Part shown: piece by piece, positions 1-9,828 of the stretch
Position numbering within the stretch: the first letter of the stretch is position 1
How the letters are laid out: each line of letters begins with the position of its first letter
Origin: Microbacterium sp. LWS13-1.2
Lineage (GTDB): Bacteria; Actinomycetota; Actinomycetes; Actinomycetales; Microbacteriaceae
DNA length: 64,000 nucleotides
Direction of reading: 5' to 3'
Assembly (NCBI RefSeq): GCF_040144835.1
Contig: NZ_CP151632.1
Span: 2,976,001-3,040,000, forward strand
Notes under the pieces: generated by a model
What the model saw: only the letters and a program-made list of their open reading frames with translations
Database searches by the model: none
Told to the model about the DNA's origin: nothing
Made by a program: the position numbers and the translations under genes

Positions 1-112
1 GGCGACCCGCGGGCCGCAGGCTCGGCCGTGGCGACTCGAGGGCCACTCGGGCCATCGGCGGCTCGCGGGCCGCCGGCCGGTGAAAGGACGCCGCGTCCGG
101 GTCCGTCGTCCG

Positions 113-1522
113 TCAGTGGTGGAGGACCGGGCGGTGCCCGCGGCTCCGCGAGCCGGCGAGTGCGCCGGCCGACGCGCGCCGACCCGACACCATCGCCGCC
201 TGGATGGTCGCCTCGAAAGAGGCGACCGCGGCGTCGACGCCGAGATGCGCATCCCGATAGCTCTGCGCGGCGCGGCCGAACGCCCGTGCGGCGACGGGGT
301 CAGCCGCGAGCCGCTCGGCGGCGTCGACCAGTGCGCCCGGGTCGCCCGCAGGGACGCACGGGCCGGCTCCGGCGGCAGAGACCTCATCGTGAGTGATGCT
401 CGACGGGTCGACCGCGGCGATCACCGGAAGCCCTGTGGCGAAGTACGTCGTCAGCTTGCTGGGGACGGCCATCTCGGTGACACCCGGGCGCTCGTTGACC
501 AGGAGGAAGTCGGCTGAGGCCAGCGCACGCTCGAAGGCGCCGTCCGGCAGCGGATCGAGGAACTGCAGTCGTGAGCATGACGCCATCGCCTCGAGGGCGT
601 GGCGCTGGTTCCCGTCGCCCAGTAGGACGAACTTCACGTGGGATCCGCGGCGAGCCGCCTCGAGGGAGGCATGGACGACGTTGTCGAGTCCCTGCTTCGC
701 CCCGATGTTGCCGGCATGCAGCACGACCACGTCATCGTCCGCCCAGCCGAGCTCCCGGCGGAGCATGCTGTCCCGTCCGGCGCCGTCCGTTCTCACGTGC
801 GACCAGTTCCGCACGACGTCGACGGGCGTGGCGACCGACAGGTCCTCCTGGAGCACGCGGCGGAATCGGTCATGGATCGCCACGACCCGGTCGGCGGAGT
901 TCACCAGCCCGCGCTCGAGCGCGGCGATCCCCGCCGCGCCATGCGACACGGCACCTGTCTCCCGCGCGCCGAGCGTGTAGATGTCCTGTACCCACACGAT
1001 CGTCGGTACGCCCGTCAGTGCAGCACGGACGGCGGCCAGCCGGGAGGAGATCATCGCGGGGCTGACCAGGACGACGGCATCCGGGCGGTGCCAACCGGCG
1101 AAGGTCGCCCTGAGCCCGAAGGTCAGCTCCGAGAGCGCCCGATGGAGCATGGTGTGACGTCGAGGCACGTAGTGGCGCAGTCGCGTGACGTCGACCAGAT
1201 CCCGCGTCTCGGTGCGGGTCCAGCCGCCGTAGCCGTCCTGAACCTTCCACCACGGATAGTGCGGATGCGTGGTGATGACCCGCACGCGCCATCCTCGCGC
1301 CGCGAGGGCGCACGCCATGCCCTCCGTGTAGGGCGCGATGCCCGTCGGTTCGGGCGCGTAGTTGATGCCGACGAAGAGCACTCCGGGCGCTGTTCGACGT
1401 CTTGTCGCACCCCCCAACGCGGCGGCGCTCGCAGCCGTCGTCGACGGTCGCGGCATCTTCGCCGTCTCCGGCGACGCCGATACGCGTGACGATCGGGCGC
1501 CGAGGCGCCATTCCCCAGCCAT
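113..1522 (-). CDS. WcaI-family glycosyltransferase (GT4)
   Basis: Predicted cytoplasmic or membrane-associated glycosyltransferase that adds a sugar from a nucleotide donor during exopolysaccharide assembly. After a disordered head the protein starts with FVGINYAPEPTGIAPYTEG and the HYPWWK motif of colanic-acid WcaI enzymes. The GT4 donor domain shows LHAGNIGAKQGLDN and the usual acidic motif region VNERPGVTEMAVPSKLTTY. The ATG at 1522 is chosen because GGGGGGAAG lies just upstream. An extension to 1615 would run into the 50-bp repeats that start at 1593. Length 469 residues. It is divergent from the 2003-residue secreted protein and about 8 kb from a sugar phosphotransferase, which supports a capsule or EPS role. 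The family is clear; the sugar is unknown. Confidence 0.88.
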   Translation of the reverse strand: MAGEWRLGARSSRVSASPETAKMPRPSTTAASAAALGGATRRRTAPGVLFVGINYAPEPTGIAPYTEGMACALAARGWRVRVITTHPHYPWWKVQDGYGGWTRTETRDLVDVTRLRHYVPRRHTMLHRALSELTFGLRATFAGWHRPDAVVLVSPAMISSRLAAVRAALTGVPTIVWVQDIYTLGARETGAVSHGAAGIAALERGLVNSADRVVAIHDRFRRVLQEDLSVATPVDVVRNWSHVRTDGAGRDSMLRRELGWADDDVVVLHAGNIGAKQGLDNVVHASLEAARRGSHVKFVLLGDGNQRHALEAMASCSRLQFLDPLPDGAFERALASADFLLVNERPGVTEMAVPSKLTTYFATGLPVIAAVDPSSITHDEVSAAGAGPCVPAGDPGALVDAAERLAADPVAARAFGRAAQSYRDAHLGVDAAVASFEATIQAAMVSGRRASAGALAGSRSRGHRPVLHH

Positions 1523-2035
1523 ACTTCCCCCCAGCGGGCGCGCGACGACATCGTCACGACGCATCTCGGAGAGCGCTCCCCAGCGCGGTCCATCGGCCGT
1601 CGGTTTCGGGTTCAACGGCCGTCAGCGTCCCTCGCCTGCCGGCGCGGAACGCGGTCTCTTCGGCCGTCGGTTTCGGGTTCGACGACCGTCTCGTCGGCCG
1701 TCGGTTTCGGGTTCAACGGCCGTCACCGTCCCTCGCCTGCCGGTGAGGGACGTTCTCGGGCACACCATACAACGCAACCGCGTCGCGCGGAATAGCCGGT
1801 CCGAACGCGACGCATCCACTCGGCGTTCCGTCGGAGGCGCGGGCCCCGTCACGCGCCAGAGCCCCCGCGCAGCAGATCCCTGGAGACAAAGCCGGAACGG
1901 AGGCGTACAGTGTGCCTTGCATCGTCCCGAAAGCCGAGAGACGCACTGGGAAGCGTCCGAGCTCGACGACTGGGAACCCGGCGGTGCTTCTGGGATGGCC
2001 CACGGATACGTCTGTGGGCGTTGGGGGTGTGACCG
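1523..2035. other. Divergent intergenic region with direct repeats
   Basis: About 510 bases between two divergently transcribed genes. The left 220 bases hold three copies of a repeat annotated separately. The right part, up to the ATG at 2036, has no convincing gene or ribosome-binding site beyond a G-rich stretch (GGGGGTG) just before that start. It probably carries promoters for both flanking genes, but I cannot point to clear -35/-10 pairs. Confidence 0.5.
1593..1743. repeat. Tandem direct repeats with embedded hairpin
   Basis: Two 50-bp copies at 1593-1642 and 1694-1743 differ at one position and lie 101 bp apart. A shorter, more diverged copy sits between them at 1660-1690. Each copy begins TCGGCCGTCGGTTTCGGGTT. 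The full copies contain CGGCCGT and ACGGCCG as arms of a 7-bp hairpin with a loop of about 15 bases. The array lies directly upstream of the glycosyltransferase start. It could be a regulatory element or a small intergenic repeat family. Confidence 0.8.
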
Positions 2036-5000
2036 ATGGTCTCACGTGTCTGGGCAGGTGTCGTCGTAGCCTCGGCACTCGTGGTGGGCCTTGTCGCGGT
2101 CACGCCGCCCGAACCGGCTGCAGCCCTCTCGCCCGGCGTTCAGTTCAGCGCCGACGAGCTGCCGACATGGCAGACGAACGGAACGGTGTACGCGCTCGCG
2201 CAATCGGCCGGCAAGGTCGTGGCGGGGGGCACGTTCAGCGAGCTGCGTCCGCCCGAAGGAGGTTCGGGTTCGCCGGTCGCCGTGAACGCCCTCGCGATCC
2301 TCGACGCCGAGACGGGCAGCGCCGACGCGTGCCAGCTGAGTCTCTCGCTGGCCGGGGGAACACCGGCGGTCTATGCGGCCATCGCGGCGCCCGACGGCAA
2401 CACCGTCTACATCGGCGGGAACTTCTCGAACGTCGGTGGTGTGTCCACGGGGCGTATCGCCCAGATCGACGTCCGCACGTGCACCGTCACGGGCTTCCGG
2501 CCCCCCAGCATCTCCTCGATCGTGCACACCCTCGCCGTGAAGGGCACGACGATGTACTTCGGCGGCATGTTCCTCACGGTGGGCGGCGAGGCACGCCAGC
2601 GGTTCGCCGCCGTCGATGTCACGACCGGGGCGCTGCTTCCGTGGACGGCAAACGTCGACGACATCGGCCGAGGGATCGGCGTCTCGCCTGACGGCTCCAA
2701 GGTCGCGATCGGCGGAGACTTCTTCTCGGTCAACGGCGCGTACTCGCACTCGATCGCCATCGTCGACGCGGTCACGGGTGCGAACATCCGCACCTATCCG
2801 GCCGGGTTCATTGCGAACACCTCGGTGACCAAGCACATCTTCAGCGCCGACGACGGCAGGTTCTACATTTCGAACGAGGGCACCGGTGGCGGTGTCTTCG
2901 ACGGGCGCGCGGCGTTCTCGTGGGCGACGGGCGACCAGCTCTGGCGCGACACGTGTCTCGGCGCCACTCAGATGACGCTGCAGCACCAGACGACCCTCTA
3001 CTCCGTGAGCCACGGTCACAACTGCGACTCGGTGAATGCGCAGCAGGACGGCACGCGCCACTACTTCCTCGCGCAGAGCACGGTCGACGGGTCGCACTTC
3101 GCGTGGGATCCCAAGTCCAACGATGGCATCGGCGAGGGCATCGGCCCGCGCGCGCTCGTCATCGCGACCGGCAGGTCGACCGGGCAGCCGTTCATGTGGA
3201 GCGGCGGCGACTTCACCACGATCAACGGTGCGCCGCAGGACCACCTGACGCGGTTCGGGACCACCGACACCGGCAGTCCGCCGGCGCCGACGGTATCGGC
3301 GGTCGCTCAGAGCAGCGGGTCGATCGACGTCCGCATCCGCACCTCGATCGACGACGACGACTCGAACCTCACGTATCAGGTCTTCCGCAACAACTCGTCG
3401 AGCCCGATCTGGAGCGGCGCCTCGTCCTCGGTGTGGTGGAACCGCCCGCAGGTGACGTTCGTCGACACGGATGTGGTTGCAGGGGAGACCTACACCTATC
3501 GGGTGCGAGCGACCGACGGCACGAACACCTCGGTGCTCTCGCAGGTGGCGACCGCCACCGCGGTCGCACCGGCGGCCGATTACGCGGCATCCGTCCGTTC
3601 CGACGCGCCCGCGATCTATTGGCAGGGGAACACGACAGGGTCGTGGCTGCAGGACGGCTCCGCCGCGACGACGAACACCAGCCGCCAGCCGGGCGTGCTC
3701 GAGAACGGCGCGGCGAACTCGGCCGATACCCCCGTCGCCGGCGACCCCAGCGGATCACTCGTCTTCGACGGAGGCGACGACTACGTCTGGCACCAGGGAC
3801 TGGCCCCCGCGCCGACGACTTACAGCGTCGAGACGTGGATCAAAACGACGACCACTCGAGGCGGCAAGATCATCGGATTCGGAAGCGGGCGCCCCCGCAC
3901 CGACACCGGGGCGACCGTGCTCAGCGGCAGTTACGACCGGCACCTCTACATGACCAATGCGGGCCGCGTCGTCTTCGGGGCCTACACCGGCTCGACCGTG
4001 ACCCTGACCTCGCTCAATGCGCTGAACGACGGGTCGTGGCATCACGTCGTGGGCACACAGGGCGCGAGCGGGATGGCGCTGTACGTCGACGGGGTCCGGG
4101 TGGCGCAGAATTCCAACGCGGTCGCCCAGTCCTACCACGGGGTGTGGCACGTCGGCGGAGACAACCTCTCCGGCTGGCCGAACCGCCCGACGAGCAACTT
4201 CTTCGCGGGCACGATCGACGAGACCGCCGTCTACTCGTCGGCACTCGGCGCCGGCGACGTGGCCGACCACTATGAGGCGGCGGGCCGAGAACTCGATCTC
4301 AACCACGCTCCCGCCGACGCCTACGGCACTCGCGTCTTCGCCGCAGACCCGACGCTCTACTGGCGCCTCGGTGACGCATCCGGCACCACTGCCGCCGACG
4401 CCGCCCGCTTCGGCACCTATCCGGGGGTGTACCGGAACGGCGTCACCAAGGGCCAGCCGGGCATCATCCCCGGCGATCCGGCGGTGACGACCCCCGGCAC
4501 ACAGCAGGGCACGGTCGCCACGCAGGCCACGCTCACGCCCTCGGCGGCCTTCACCGGCGAGATCTGGTTCAGCACCACGACCGCCGGCGGCAAGCTGTTC
4601 GGATTCGAGAACGCACAGACCGGCAACGGCACGAACTACGACAAGCATCTGTACATGACCGCGGGCGGCAATCTCGTCTTCGGCTCGTGGGTCGGCTCGG
4701 CGGCGGTCGTGACCAGCCCGCTCGGCTACGCCGACGGCAACTGGCACAGCGCGGTGGGAGTCTTGGACTCCTCCGGCCGGAAGCTCTACGTCGACGGCGT
4801 GCTCGTCGCGCAGAGCAGCGTCACCGGCGCGGATACGACGAGCGGGTACTGGCGCATCGGCGGCGGCAACCTCGGCAGCTGGCCCGGCGCGACCTCGAAC
4901 TCGTACTTCCGCGGGGCGCTGGACGAGTTCGCCGTGTACAACGGCGGCCTGAGTGCCAACGAGATCGCCCGCCACTACGCGCTCGGGGTGCAGGACGCCG

Positions 5001-8000
5001 CATCCCCGAGCACGCCCTCCGGCCTCACCGCCACCCACGGCTCCGGCGGGGTGGACGTGTCGTGGGCGGCATCCACCGACAGCACCGGCGTGCTGGAATA
5101 CCGCGTCTACCGGAGCACGTCGGCCGACTTCACGCCCGACGCCGATTCGTTCCTCGCGACAACGGCGACGACCTCGTACCACGAGGACGCCCCCGCGCTG
5201 GGCACGTACTACTACCGGGTGACCGCGGTCGACGGCGCCGAGAACGAGAGCCTGCCGTCGGCGCCCAGGCAGCTCCTCGTCACCGACATCGACGCCCCCA
5301 CGGCACCCGCCAGCCCGGCCGCGACGCAGGCGGGGGCGAATGGCGCGACCGTCACATGGGCGCCGTCCGCGGACAACGTCGATGTGATCGACTACATGGT
5401 CTACCGGGGGGATGCCCCGGGCTTCTCGATCGCCGACGGGACGCTGGTCGGCACCGTCAGCGGCACGTCGTTCAGCGAGAGCGGGCTCTCCGCGGGCTCG
5501 CACTACTATCGCGTCGTCGCGCGAGATGCGGCGGGCAACGTCAGTCAGCCCTCCGACACCGCGATGCTGACGATCGTCCCGCCGGATGTGACCGCCCCGA
5601 GTTCACCGGGCGGCTTCACGGCGACGCTGTCCAGCGGAACCACCGTGACGCTCTCGTGGAACCCCTCGACCGATGACCGCGGCGTCAGCTCCTACGTGCT
5701 GTACCGGAGCCTCGTGGCGGACTTCACGCCGAGCGCGGGCAACCGCATCGCGGAGGTCACGACGCCGGGGCACGTGGACACGGGGCGTGCCGCCGGCACG
5801 TGGTACTACCGAGTGACCGCACAGGATGCCGCGGGCAACGTCAGCGCCCCAGCGTCCGCCTCGGTGACCATCCAGCCGCCGTCGCAGGCGGTCGAGGTGA
5901 CACTCTCGCCCACCGAGGACGCGATGGTGGCGCAGTCGGCTCCGACGACCCTGTACGGCTCGTCGAACCAGCTGTCGGCGCGGGGAACCAGCGGAACGAT
6001 CGAGTCGTTCATCCGACTGCCGCTGCCGGCCGCGCCGGCCGGGACAGTGCTGACGAGCGCCGTGCTGTCGGTCCGCACATCGAACGACAGCACCGCCGCG
6101 ACGACGGACTCTCCTCAGTTCCGGCTGGTGACAGGCGCCTGGACCGAGGACGCCGTCACGTGGAACAACCGCCCGACCACGACGGCGACCGGCGTGCTCG
6201 GCACTCTCACGGGCGCGACAGCGCTCAACGCCGCCTACACCGTCAGCCTCGGCGCCGACGGACTGTCCTCGTTCCTCGGGCAGACGGTGACCCTCCGGAT
6301 GTCGGGCGCCAACAGCGACAACGTACGCCTGTGGTCCGCCGAGGCGGTGGCGGCCTACCGGCCCTCGCTGCGGCTGACGTTCACGCCCGCCTCCGGTCCT
6401 GACACGCAGGCGCCGACTGTGCCGACGGGGCTGGCGACCTCCGTCGCCGGCAACGCGGATGTGACCGTCACCTGGTCGCCCGCGGCGGACAACGTCGGGG
6501 TCACCGGGTACACCGTGTATCGAGGGACGAGTGCGGGCTTCGCGCCGGACGCCTCCTCGAAGATCGCCGACGTGACCGCGCCGTCGTACACGGACAACGG
6601 CCGGACGCCGGGCGTCTGGTACTACAAGGTGACCGCGCGGGACGCGGAGAACAACGTGAGCGGTGCGTCGGCGAGCGTAAACGCGACCATCCTCGCCAAC
6701 GGCGGCACACCGGTCGAGATCACGGTGCCGATCACCGACGACGCCATGGTGGCGCAGTCGGCTCCGACGACGCTCTACGGCACGTCGAATCAACTGTCGT
6801 CGCGCGGGACCGGGGGTGCGATCGAGTCGTTCCTCGCCGTCCCGCTTCCGGCCGCTCCCGCGGGCACGGCGCTCACGGGCGCCGTCCTCTCGGTGCGGAC
6901 GACGACCGACGGCACGGCGGCCTCCGTGGACGCGCATGACTTCCGTCTCATGTCCGGAGCGTGGACCGAAGCCGCCGTGAACTGGAACAACAGGCCGCTG
7001 ACGGCGACGTCGGGGGCACTGGGCACGCTCACCGGCGCGACGGCCACGAACACCCCCTACACGGTCGCGCTGACGACGGGCCCGCTCGCATCGGCCCTCG
7101 GCCAGACCGTGACGCTCCGGATGTCGAGCGCGGGCGCCGACAACGTCCGGCTCTGGTCGGCGGAGGCGACATCGGCGACGTATCGGCCGTCTGTGAGACT
7201 CACCTTCACACCCGTCGCCGGCCCCGATACGGAGGCGCCTTCGGTGCCCACGGGTCTGGTCGCGTCCGTCGCCGGCAACGCCGACGTCGGGCTCGCATGG
7301 AGCGCATCCACCGACAACAGCGGTGTGACCGGCTACACGGTCTACCGCGGGACCGCTACGGACTTCGCCGCCGACCCGTCGTCGCGGCTGTCCGATGTCA
7401 CCGCTTCCTCCTATACCGACAACGGGCGCCCGACGGGCACCTGGTATTACCGGGTGACCGCGCGCGATGCCGCCGGCAACGTGAGCGCGGCTTCGTCCGC
7501 CGTCTCGGCGACCATCGCTCCGCCGGTCGTGCCGCCCGTCGTGCAGACGATCGTGACCAGCGCCGACACGATGGCCGCGGCGAGCAACGCTGCGGCGACG
7601 TACGGCACGACCAACCAGCTGTCGTCCCGCTTCAGCACGGGGATCGAGTCGTTCCTGTCGTTCGCCCTCCCTGCCGCACCGGCAGGGATGCAGCTGACGT
7701 CCGCCTCGCTGTCGGTGCGAACGTCCACGGACTCCACAGCGGCCTCCGCGAATGCACATGTCTTCCACCTGATGACCGGGCCATGGGACGAGGCGACCCT
7801 GACGTGGAACACGCGTCTCACTCAGACCTCGTCCGGAGTGATCGGGGAGCTGGCGAGCGCGGGCACCACCAACACCGCCTACACGGTGAGCATCCAGGCA
7901 GCCGACCTCGCGGGGCTGTCGGGTCAGACGATCACGATGCGGATGTCGAGCACGGCCGGGACGGACAACGTGCGTATCTGGTCGCGAGAGGCCACCAACG

Positions 8001-8047
8001 CGTCATATCGCCCCACGCTGACGCTCACCTACACAGCGGTGCCGTAG
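2036..8047 (+). CDS. Large secreted mosaic protein: propeller, FN3, LamG, DNRLRE repeats
   Basis: Predicted exported 2003-residue protein. Domains in order (approximate residues): signal peptide 1-30; beta-propeller-like repeats rich in GGxF/GG.F 35-405; FN3 416-512; two LamG/concanavalin-like domains 518-745 and 758-983; three FN3 988-1280; DNRLRE (CBM96-like) 1285-1451; FN3 1455-1553; DNRLRE 1560-1726; FN3 1731-1831; DNRLRE 1836-2003. The DNRLRE units repeat the words TLYGxSNQLS, AAPAG and WNNRP almost exactly. No catalytic motif is visible, so binding, scaffolding or biofilm-matrix roles are likely. There is no LPXTG, so attachment would be by carbohydrate binding. It is followed 67 bp later by a GDPD lipoprotein, with a strong hairpin between them. 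Domain assignments come from pattern recognition, not from a search. Confidence 0.85.
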   Translation: MVSRVWAGVVVASALVVGLVAVTPPEPAAALSPGVQFSADELPTWQTNGTVYALAQSAGKVVAGGTFSELRPPEGGSGSPVAVNALAILDAETGSADACQLSLSLAGGTPAVYAAIAAPDGNTVYIGGNFSNVGGVSTGRIAQIDVRTCTVTGFRPPSISSIVHTLAVKGTTMYFGGMFLTVGGEARQRFAAVDVTTGALLPWTANVDDIGRGIGVSPDGSKVAIGGDFFSVNGAYSHSIAIVDAVTGANIRTYPAGFIANTSVTKHIFSADDGRFYISNEGTGGGVFDGRAAFSWATGDQLWRDTCLGATQMTLQHQTTLYSVSHGHNCDSVNAQQDGTRHYFLAQSTVDGSHFAWDPKSNDGIGEGIGPRALVIATGRSTGQPFMWSGGDFTTINGAPQDHLTRFGTTDTGSPPAPTVSAVAQSSGSIDVRIRTSIDDDDSNLTYQVFRNNSSSPIWSGASSSVWWNRPQVTFVDTDVVAGETYTYRVRATDGTNTSVLSQVATATAVAPAADYAASVRSDAPAIYWQGNTTGSWLQDGSAATTNTSRQPGVLENGAANSADTPVAGDPSGSLVFDGGDDYVWHQGLAPAPTTYSVETWIKTTTTRGGKIIGFGSGRPRTDTGATVLSGSYDRHLYMTNAGRVVFGAYTGSTVTLTSLNALNDGSWHHVVGTQGASGMALYVDGVRVAQNSNAVAQSYHGVWHVGGDNLSGWPNRPTSNFFAGTIDETAVYSSALGAGDVADHYEAAGRELDLNHAPADAYGTRVFAADPTLYWRLGDASGTTAADAARFGTYPGVYRNGVTKGQPGIIPGDPAVTTPGTQQGTVATQATLTPSAAFTGEIWFSTTTAGGKLFGFENAQTGNGTNYDKHLYMTAGGNLVFGSWVGSAAVVTSPLGYADGNWHSAVGVLDSSGRKLYVDGVLVAQSSVTGADTTSGYWRIGGGNLGSWPGATSNSYFRGALDEFAVYNGGLSANEIARHYALGVQDAASPSTPSGLTATHGSGGVDVSWAASTDSTGVLEYRVYRSTSADFTPDADSFLATTATTSYHEDAPALGTYYYRVTAVDGAENESLPSAPRQLLVTDIDAPTAPASPAATQAGANGATVTWAPSADNVDVIDYMVYRGDAPGFSIADGTLVGTVSGTSFSESGLSAGSHYYRVVARDAAGNVSQPSDTAMLTIVPPDVTAPSSPGGFTATLSSGTTVTLSWNPSTDDRGVSSYVLYRSLVADFTPSAGNRIAEVTTPGHVDTGRAAGTWYYRVTAQDAAGNVSAPASASVTIQPPSQAVEVTLSPTEDAMVAQSAPTTLYGSSNQLSARGTSGTIESFIRLPLPAAPAGTVLTSAVLSVRTSNDSTAATTDSPQFRLVTGAWTEDAVTWNNRPTTTATGVLGTLTGATALNAAYTVSLGADGLSSFLGQTVTLRMSGANSDNVRLWSAEAVAAYRPSLRLTFTPASGPDTQAPTVPTGLATSVAGNADVTVTWSPAADNVGVTGYTVYRGTSAGFAPDASSKIADVTAPSYTDNGRTPGVWYYKVTARDAENNVSGASASVNATILANGGTPVEITVPITDDAMVAQSAPTTLYGTSNQLSSRGTGGAIESFLAVPLPAAPAGTALTGAVLSVRTTTDGTAASVDAHDFRLMSGAWTEAAVNWNNRPLTATSGALGTLTGATATNTPYTVALTTGPLASALGQTVTLRMSSAGADNVRLWSAEATSATYRPSVRLTFTPVAGPDTEAPSVPTGLVASVAGNADVGLAWSASTDNSGVTGYTVYRGTATDFAADPSSRLSDVTASSYTDNGRPTGTWYYRVTARDAAGNVSAASSAVSATIAPPVVPPVVQTIVTSADTMAAASNAAATYGTTNQLSSRFSTGIESFLSFALPAAPAGMQLTSASLSVRTSTDSTAASANAHVFHLMTGPWDEATLTWNTRLTQTSSGVIGELASAGTTNTAYTVSIQAADLAGLSGQTITMRMSSTAGTDNVRIWSREATNASYRPTLTLTYTAVP

Positions 8048-8069
8048 AGCACCCAGATCGCCGAGAGGA

Positions 8070-8090
8070 GCGCCTCGGCGGCCGAGGCGC
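8070..8090 (+). terminator. Perfect GC hairpin between mosaic protein and GDPD gene
   Basis: GCGCCTCGG, a 3-base loop, then CCGAGGCGC form a perfect 9-bp stem 22 bases after the stop codon at 8047. There is no clear T tract. It may be a partial terminator or an mRNA-stabilising hairpin before the next gene. Confidence 0.6.
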
Positions 8091-8114
8091 CCGCGAACAA
8101 CGGGAGGTGACGCG

Positions 8115-9602
8115 ATGGCCCCGTCTCCGATATCGCGTCGTGTCTTCCTCATCGGCGGGCTGTCGACCGTGGTCCTGGCCGGCTGCTCGGCGCCGCCCCC
8201 GGCGAACGGGAACCCGTCCGAGACGATCCCCGCCGCTCCCTCTCCTTCGGGCGTTCCCTCGCCCTCGCGGGCACCCATCCCGTTCGACGTCCGCGAGCTC
8301 ATCGGTCGGCCGAGGTTCTACGTCGGTCATCGCGGCAGCGGCGACAACTGGCCGGAGCACACTCTCGCCGCCTATCGGAACTCGCTGCAGGCGGGCGCCG
8401 AGGCGATCGAGATCTCGGTGTGCGCGACGTCGGACGGCGTGCTGATCTGTCACCACGATCTGTCAGGCGAACGGGTGCTGGGCGTCGACAGGAAGATCGC
8501 CGACATGACCTGGAGCGAGGTGAGCGCCCTGTCTGTGGACGCCCGGAGCTGGCTGGGCGTCGACACTCCGCTCGAGCCTGTCTCGAGGCTCGAGGACGTC
8601 CTGCGTGAGATCGGCCCGGACACGCTGGTGTTCATCGAGGACAAGCAGGGCACGAACACACGTCCGCTCCTGGACCTCCTCGATGCTCAACCCCGGGCGA
8701 GGGAGCGCTTCGTCTGGAAGCAGTGGGCGCCGGCCTCACAGGTGCGCGCTGCGAAAGAACGAGGCTACTGCGCGTGGGGATACTTCGACGTGGAGCAGAT
8801 CGACCGCCTGGACGAGTTCGCGACGACTTTCGACATCCTCGGCGTGCCGGTGACGATGCCGGACGACGTGATCAGGCGCGTCGTGGTCACGGGGGTCCCG
8901 GTGATGTGCTGGGAGGTGCGGTTCCACGACGACGTGGAACGGCTCGCGGGCCTCGGGGTCGCCGGGCTGATGTGCTCCAACGTGGGCTACCTCGTCGACG
9001 GCAGGCCTGCCGACCGGGACGCTTTCGCGACCGGCCGACGAGCACCCGGCGACCTTCCTACGGCGATCGCCACCCTCGGCTGGTCTTCTCAGCCCTCGTT
9101 CGTCCCGGACCGGGCAGCTCTGCGCATCCAGCGGATGGACCCGACCAGCTATCTGATGGGTTCACTGGCCGTTCCGGGAGCGCAACTGAGCCGTCTGGAC
9201 ATGACGATCGTCTGGCCGGATGCCGTCCCTCCGCGCGGCGCTGCCGGCGCGGTGTTCGCCTTGACCGGCGACGCGCCGGGAGGGCAGGGCGGGCGGGGCG
9301 ACGCCGACGGCTATCAGTTCTCGCTTCACGCCGACGGGACGATCGCACTCGCTCGCTGCGAGCGCGGTGTCACCGGATCCGACCTGGCGACGGGCACGGT
9401 CGACGCGCCGACCGCAGGCGACCCGGTGCGGATTCGGATCGACGTGTCCGACGACCGGGTGCGCGCCACCGCCGACGGTGGTGAGCCGATAGAGGCCGAG
9501 CTCGCTGAGCCCGACGGCAGGGGGCCCTGGATCCGCCTGTTCAAGGATTACGCGTCGAACGAGGCGGTCGAGTTCTCCCAGGTGCGAGTGGTGTCCAGCT
9601 AG
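8115..9602 (+). CDS. Tat-exported lipoprotein glycerophosphodiester phosphodiesterase with C-terminal lectin-like domain
   Basis: Predicted to hydrolyse glycerophosphodiesters or related phosphodiester polymers at the cell surface. The N terminus carries SRRVFLIGG (twin-arginine type) followed by the lipobox LAGC, so it should be exported and lipidated. The GDPD TIM barrel spans about residues 70-305, with HRGSGDNWPEHT near 72, HHD near 113 and the metal-binding EDK near 175. Residues 310-495 look like a concanavalin/LamG-type beta-sandwich, unusual for simple GDPDs. The start has an excellent site, GGGAGGTGA, about 5 bases upstream. Its position after a giant secreted protein and among polysaccharide genes suggests remodelling of teichoic-acid-like or EPS phosphodiesters (inference). 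Confidence 0.9.
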   Translation: MAPSPISRRVFLIGGLSTVVLAGCSAPPPANGNPSETIPAAPSPSGVPSPSRAPIPFDVRELIGRPRFYVGHRGSGDNWPEHTLAAYRNSLQAGAEAIEISVCATSDGVLICHHDLSGERVLGVDRKIADMTWSEVSALSVDARSWLGVDTPLEPVSRLEDVLREIGPDTLVFIEDKQGTNTRPLLDLLDAQPRARERFVWKQWAPASQVRAAKERGYCAWGYFDVEQIDRLDEFATTFDILGVPVTMPDDVIRRVVVTGVPVMCWEVRFHDDVERLAGLGVAGLMCSNVGYLVDGRPADRDAFATGRRAPGDLPTAIATLGWSSQPSFVPDRAALRIQRMDPTSYLMGSLAVPGAQLSRLDMTIVWPDAVPPRGAAGAVFALTGDAPGGQGGRGDADGYQFSLHADGTIALARCERGVTGSDLATGTVDAPTAGDPVRIRIDVSDDRVRATADGGEPIEAELAEPDGRGPWIRLFKDYASNEAVEFSQVRVVSS

Positions 9603-9784
9603 CTGACCGCCCCGCATATTCCATTATCGGAATTTACGGCTCGCACCGTCTACGTCCGCCCGGGCGTCGGTCCCAAGGACCCGCGGTCACGCCCGCTTGG
9701 GGAACGGGCGTCCACCGGTGACGCCAGCGCCAGTGTGCACCTGACGGGCAGCGGCGGGTGACGACCGCGGGTCCAGCTGTTGGC

Positions 9785-9810
9785 GGCCGGCGACGCCATT
9801 GTCGCCGGCC
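9785..9810 (-). terminator. Terminator-like hairpin after sugar phosphotransferase gene
   Basis: GGCCGGCGAC and GTCGCCGGCC form a perfect 10-bp stem around a 6-base loop, about 20 bases beyond the stop codon of the minus-strand gene at 9829. It lacks a strong T tract, as is common in high-GC actinobacteria. Confidence 0.65.
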
Positions 9811-9828
9811 AAGTCTTCTGAGGGAGCA

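Noticed and set aside
1..112. Possible gene end or RNA at the left edge
   Set aside because: The sequence is GC-rich with a small GGCGGC/GCCGCC dyad but has no recognisable coding or RNA signal.
5603..7768. Open frame of about 720 codons antisense to the DNRLRE repeats
   Set aside because: The periodic Arg/Gly-rich pattern mirrors the repeats on the coding strand; no ribosome-binding site or domain.
9618..9633. ATTCC-ATTATC-GGAAT inverted repeat in an AT-rich spot after the GDPD gene
   Set aside because: The stem is only 5 bp without a T tract; too weak to call a terminator or operator.
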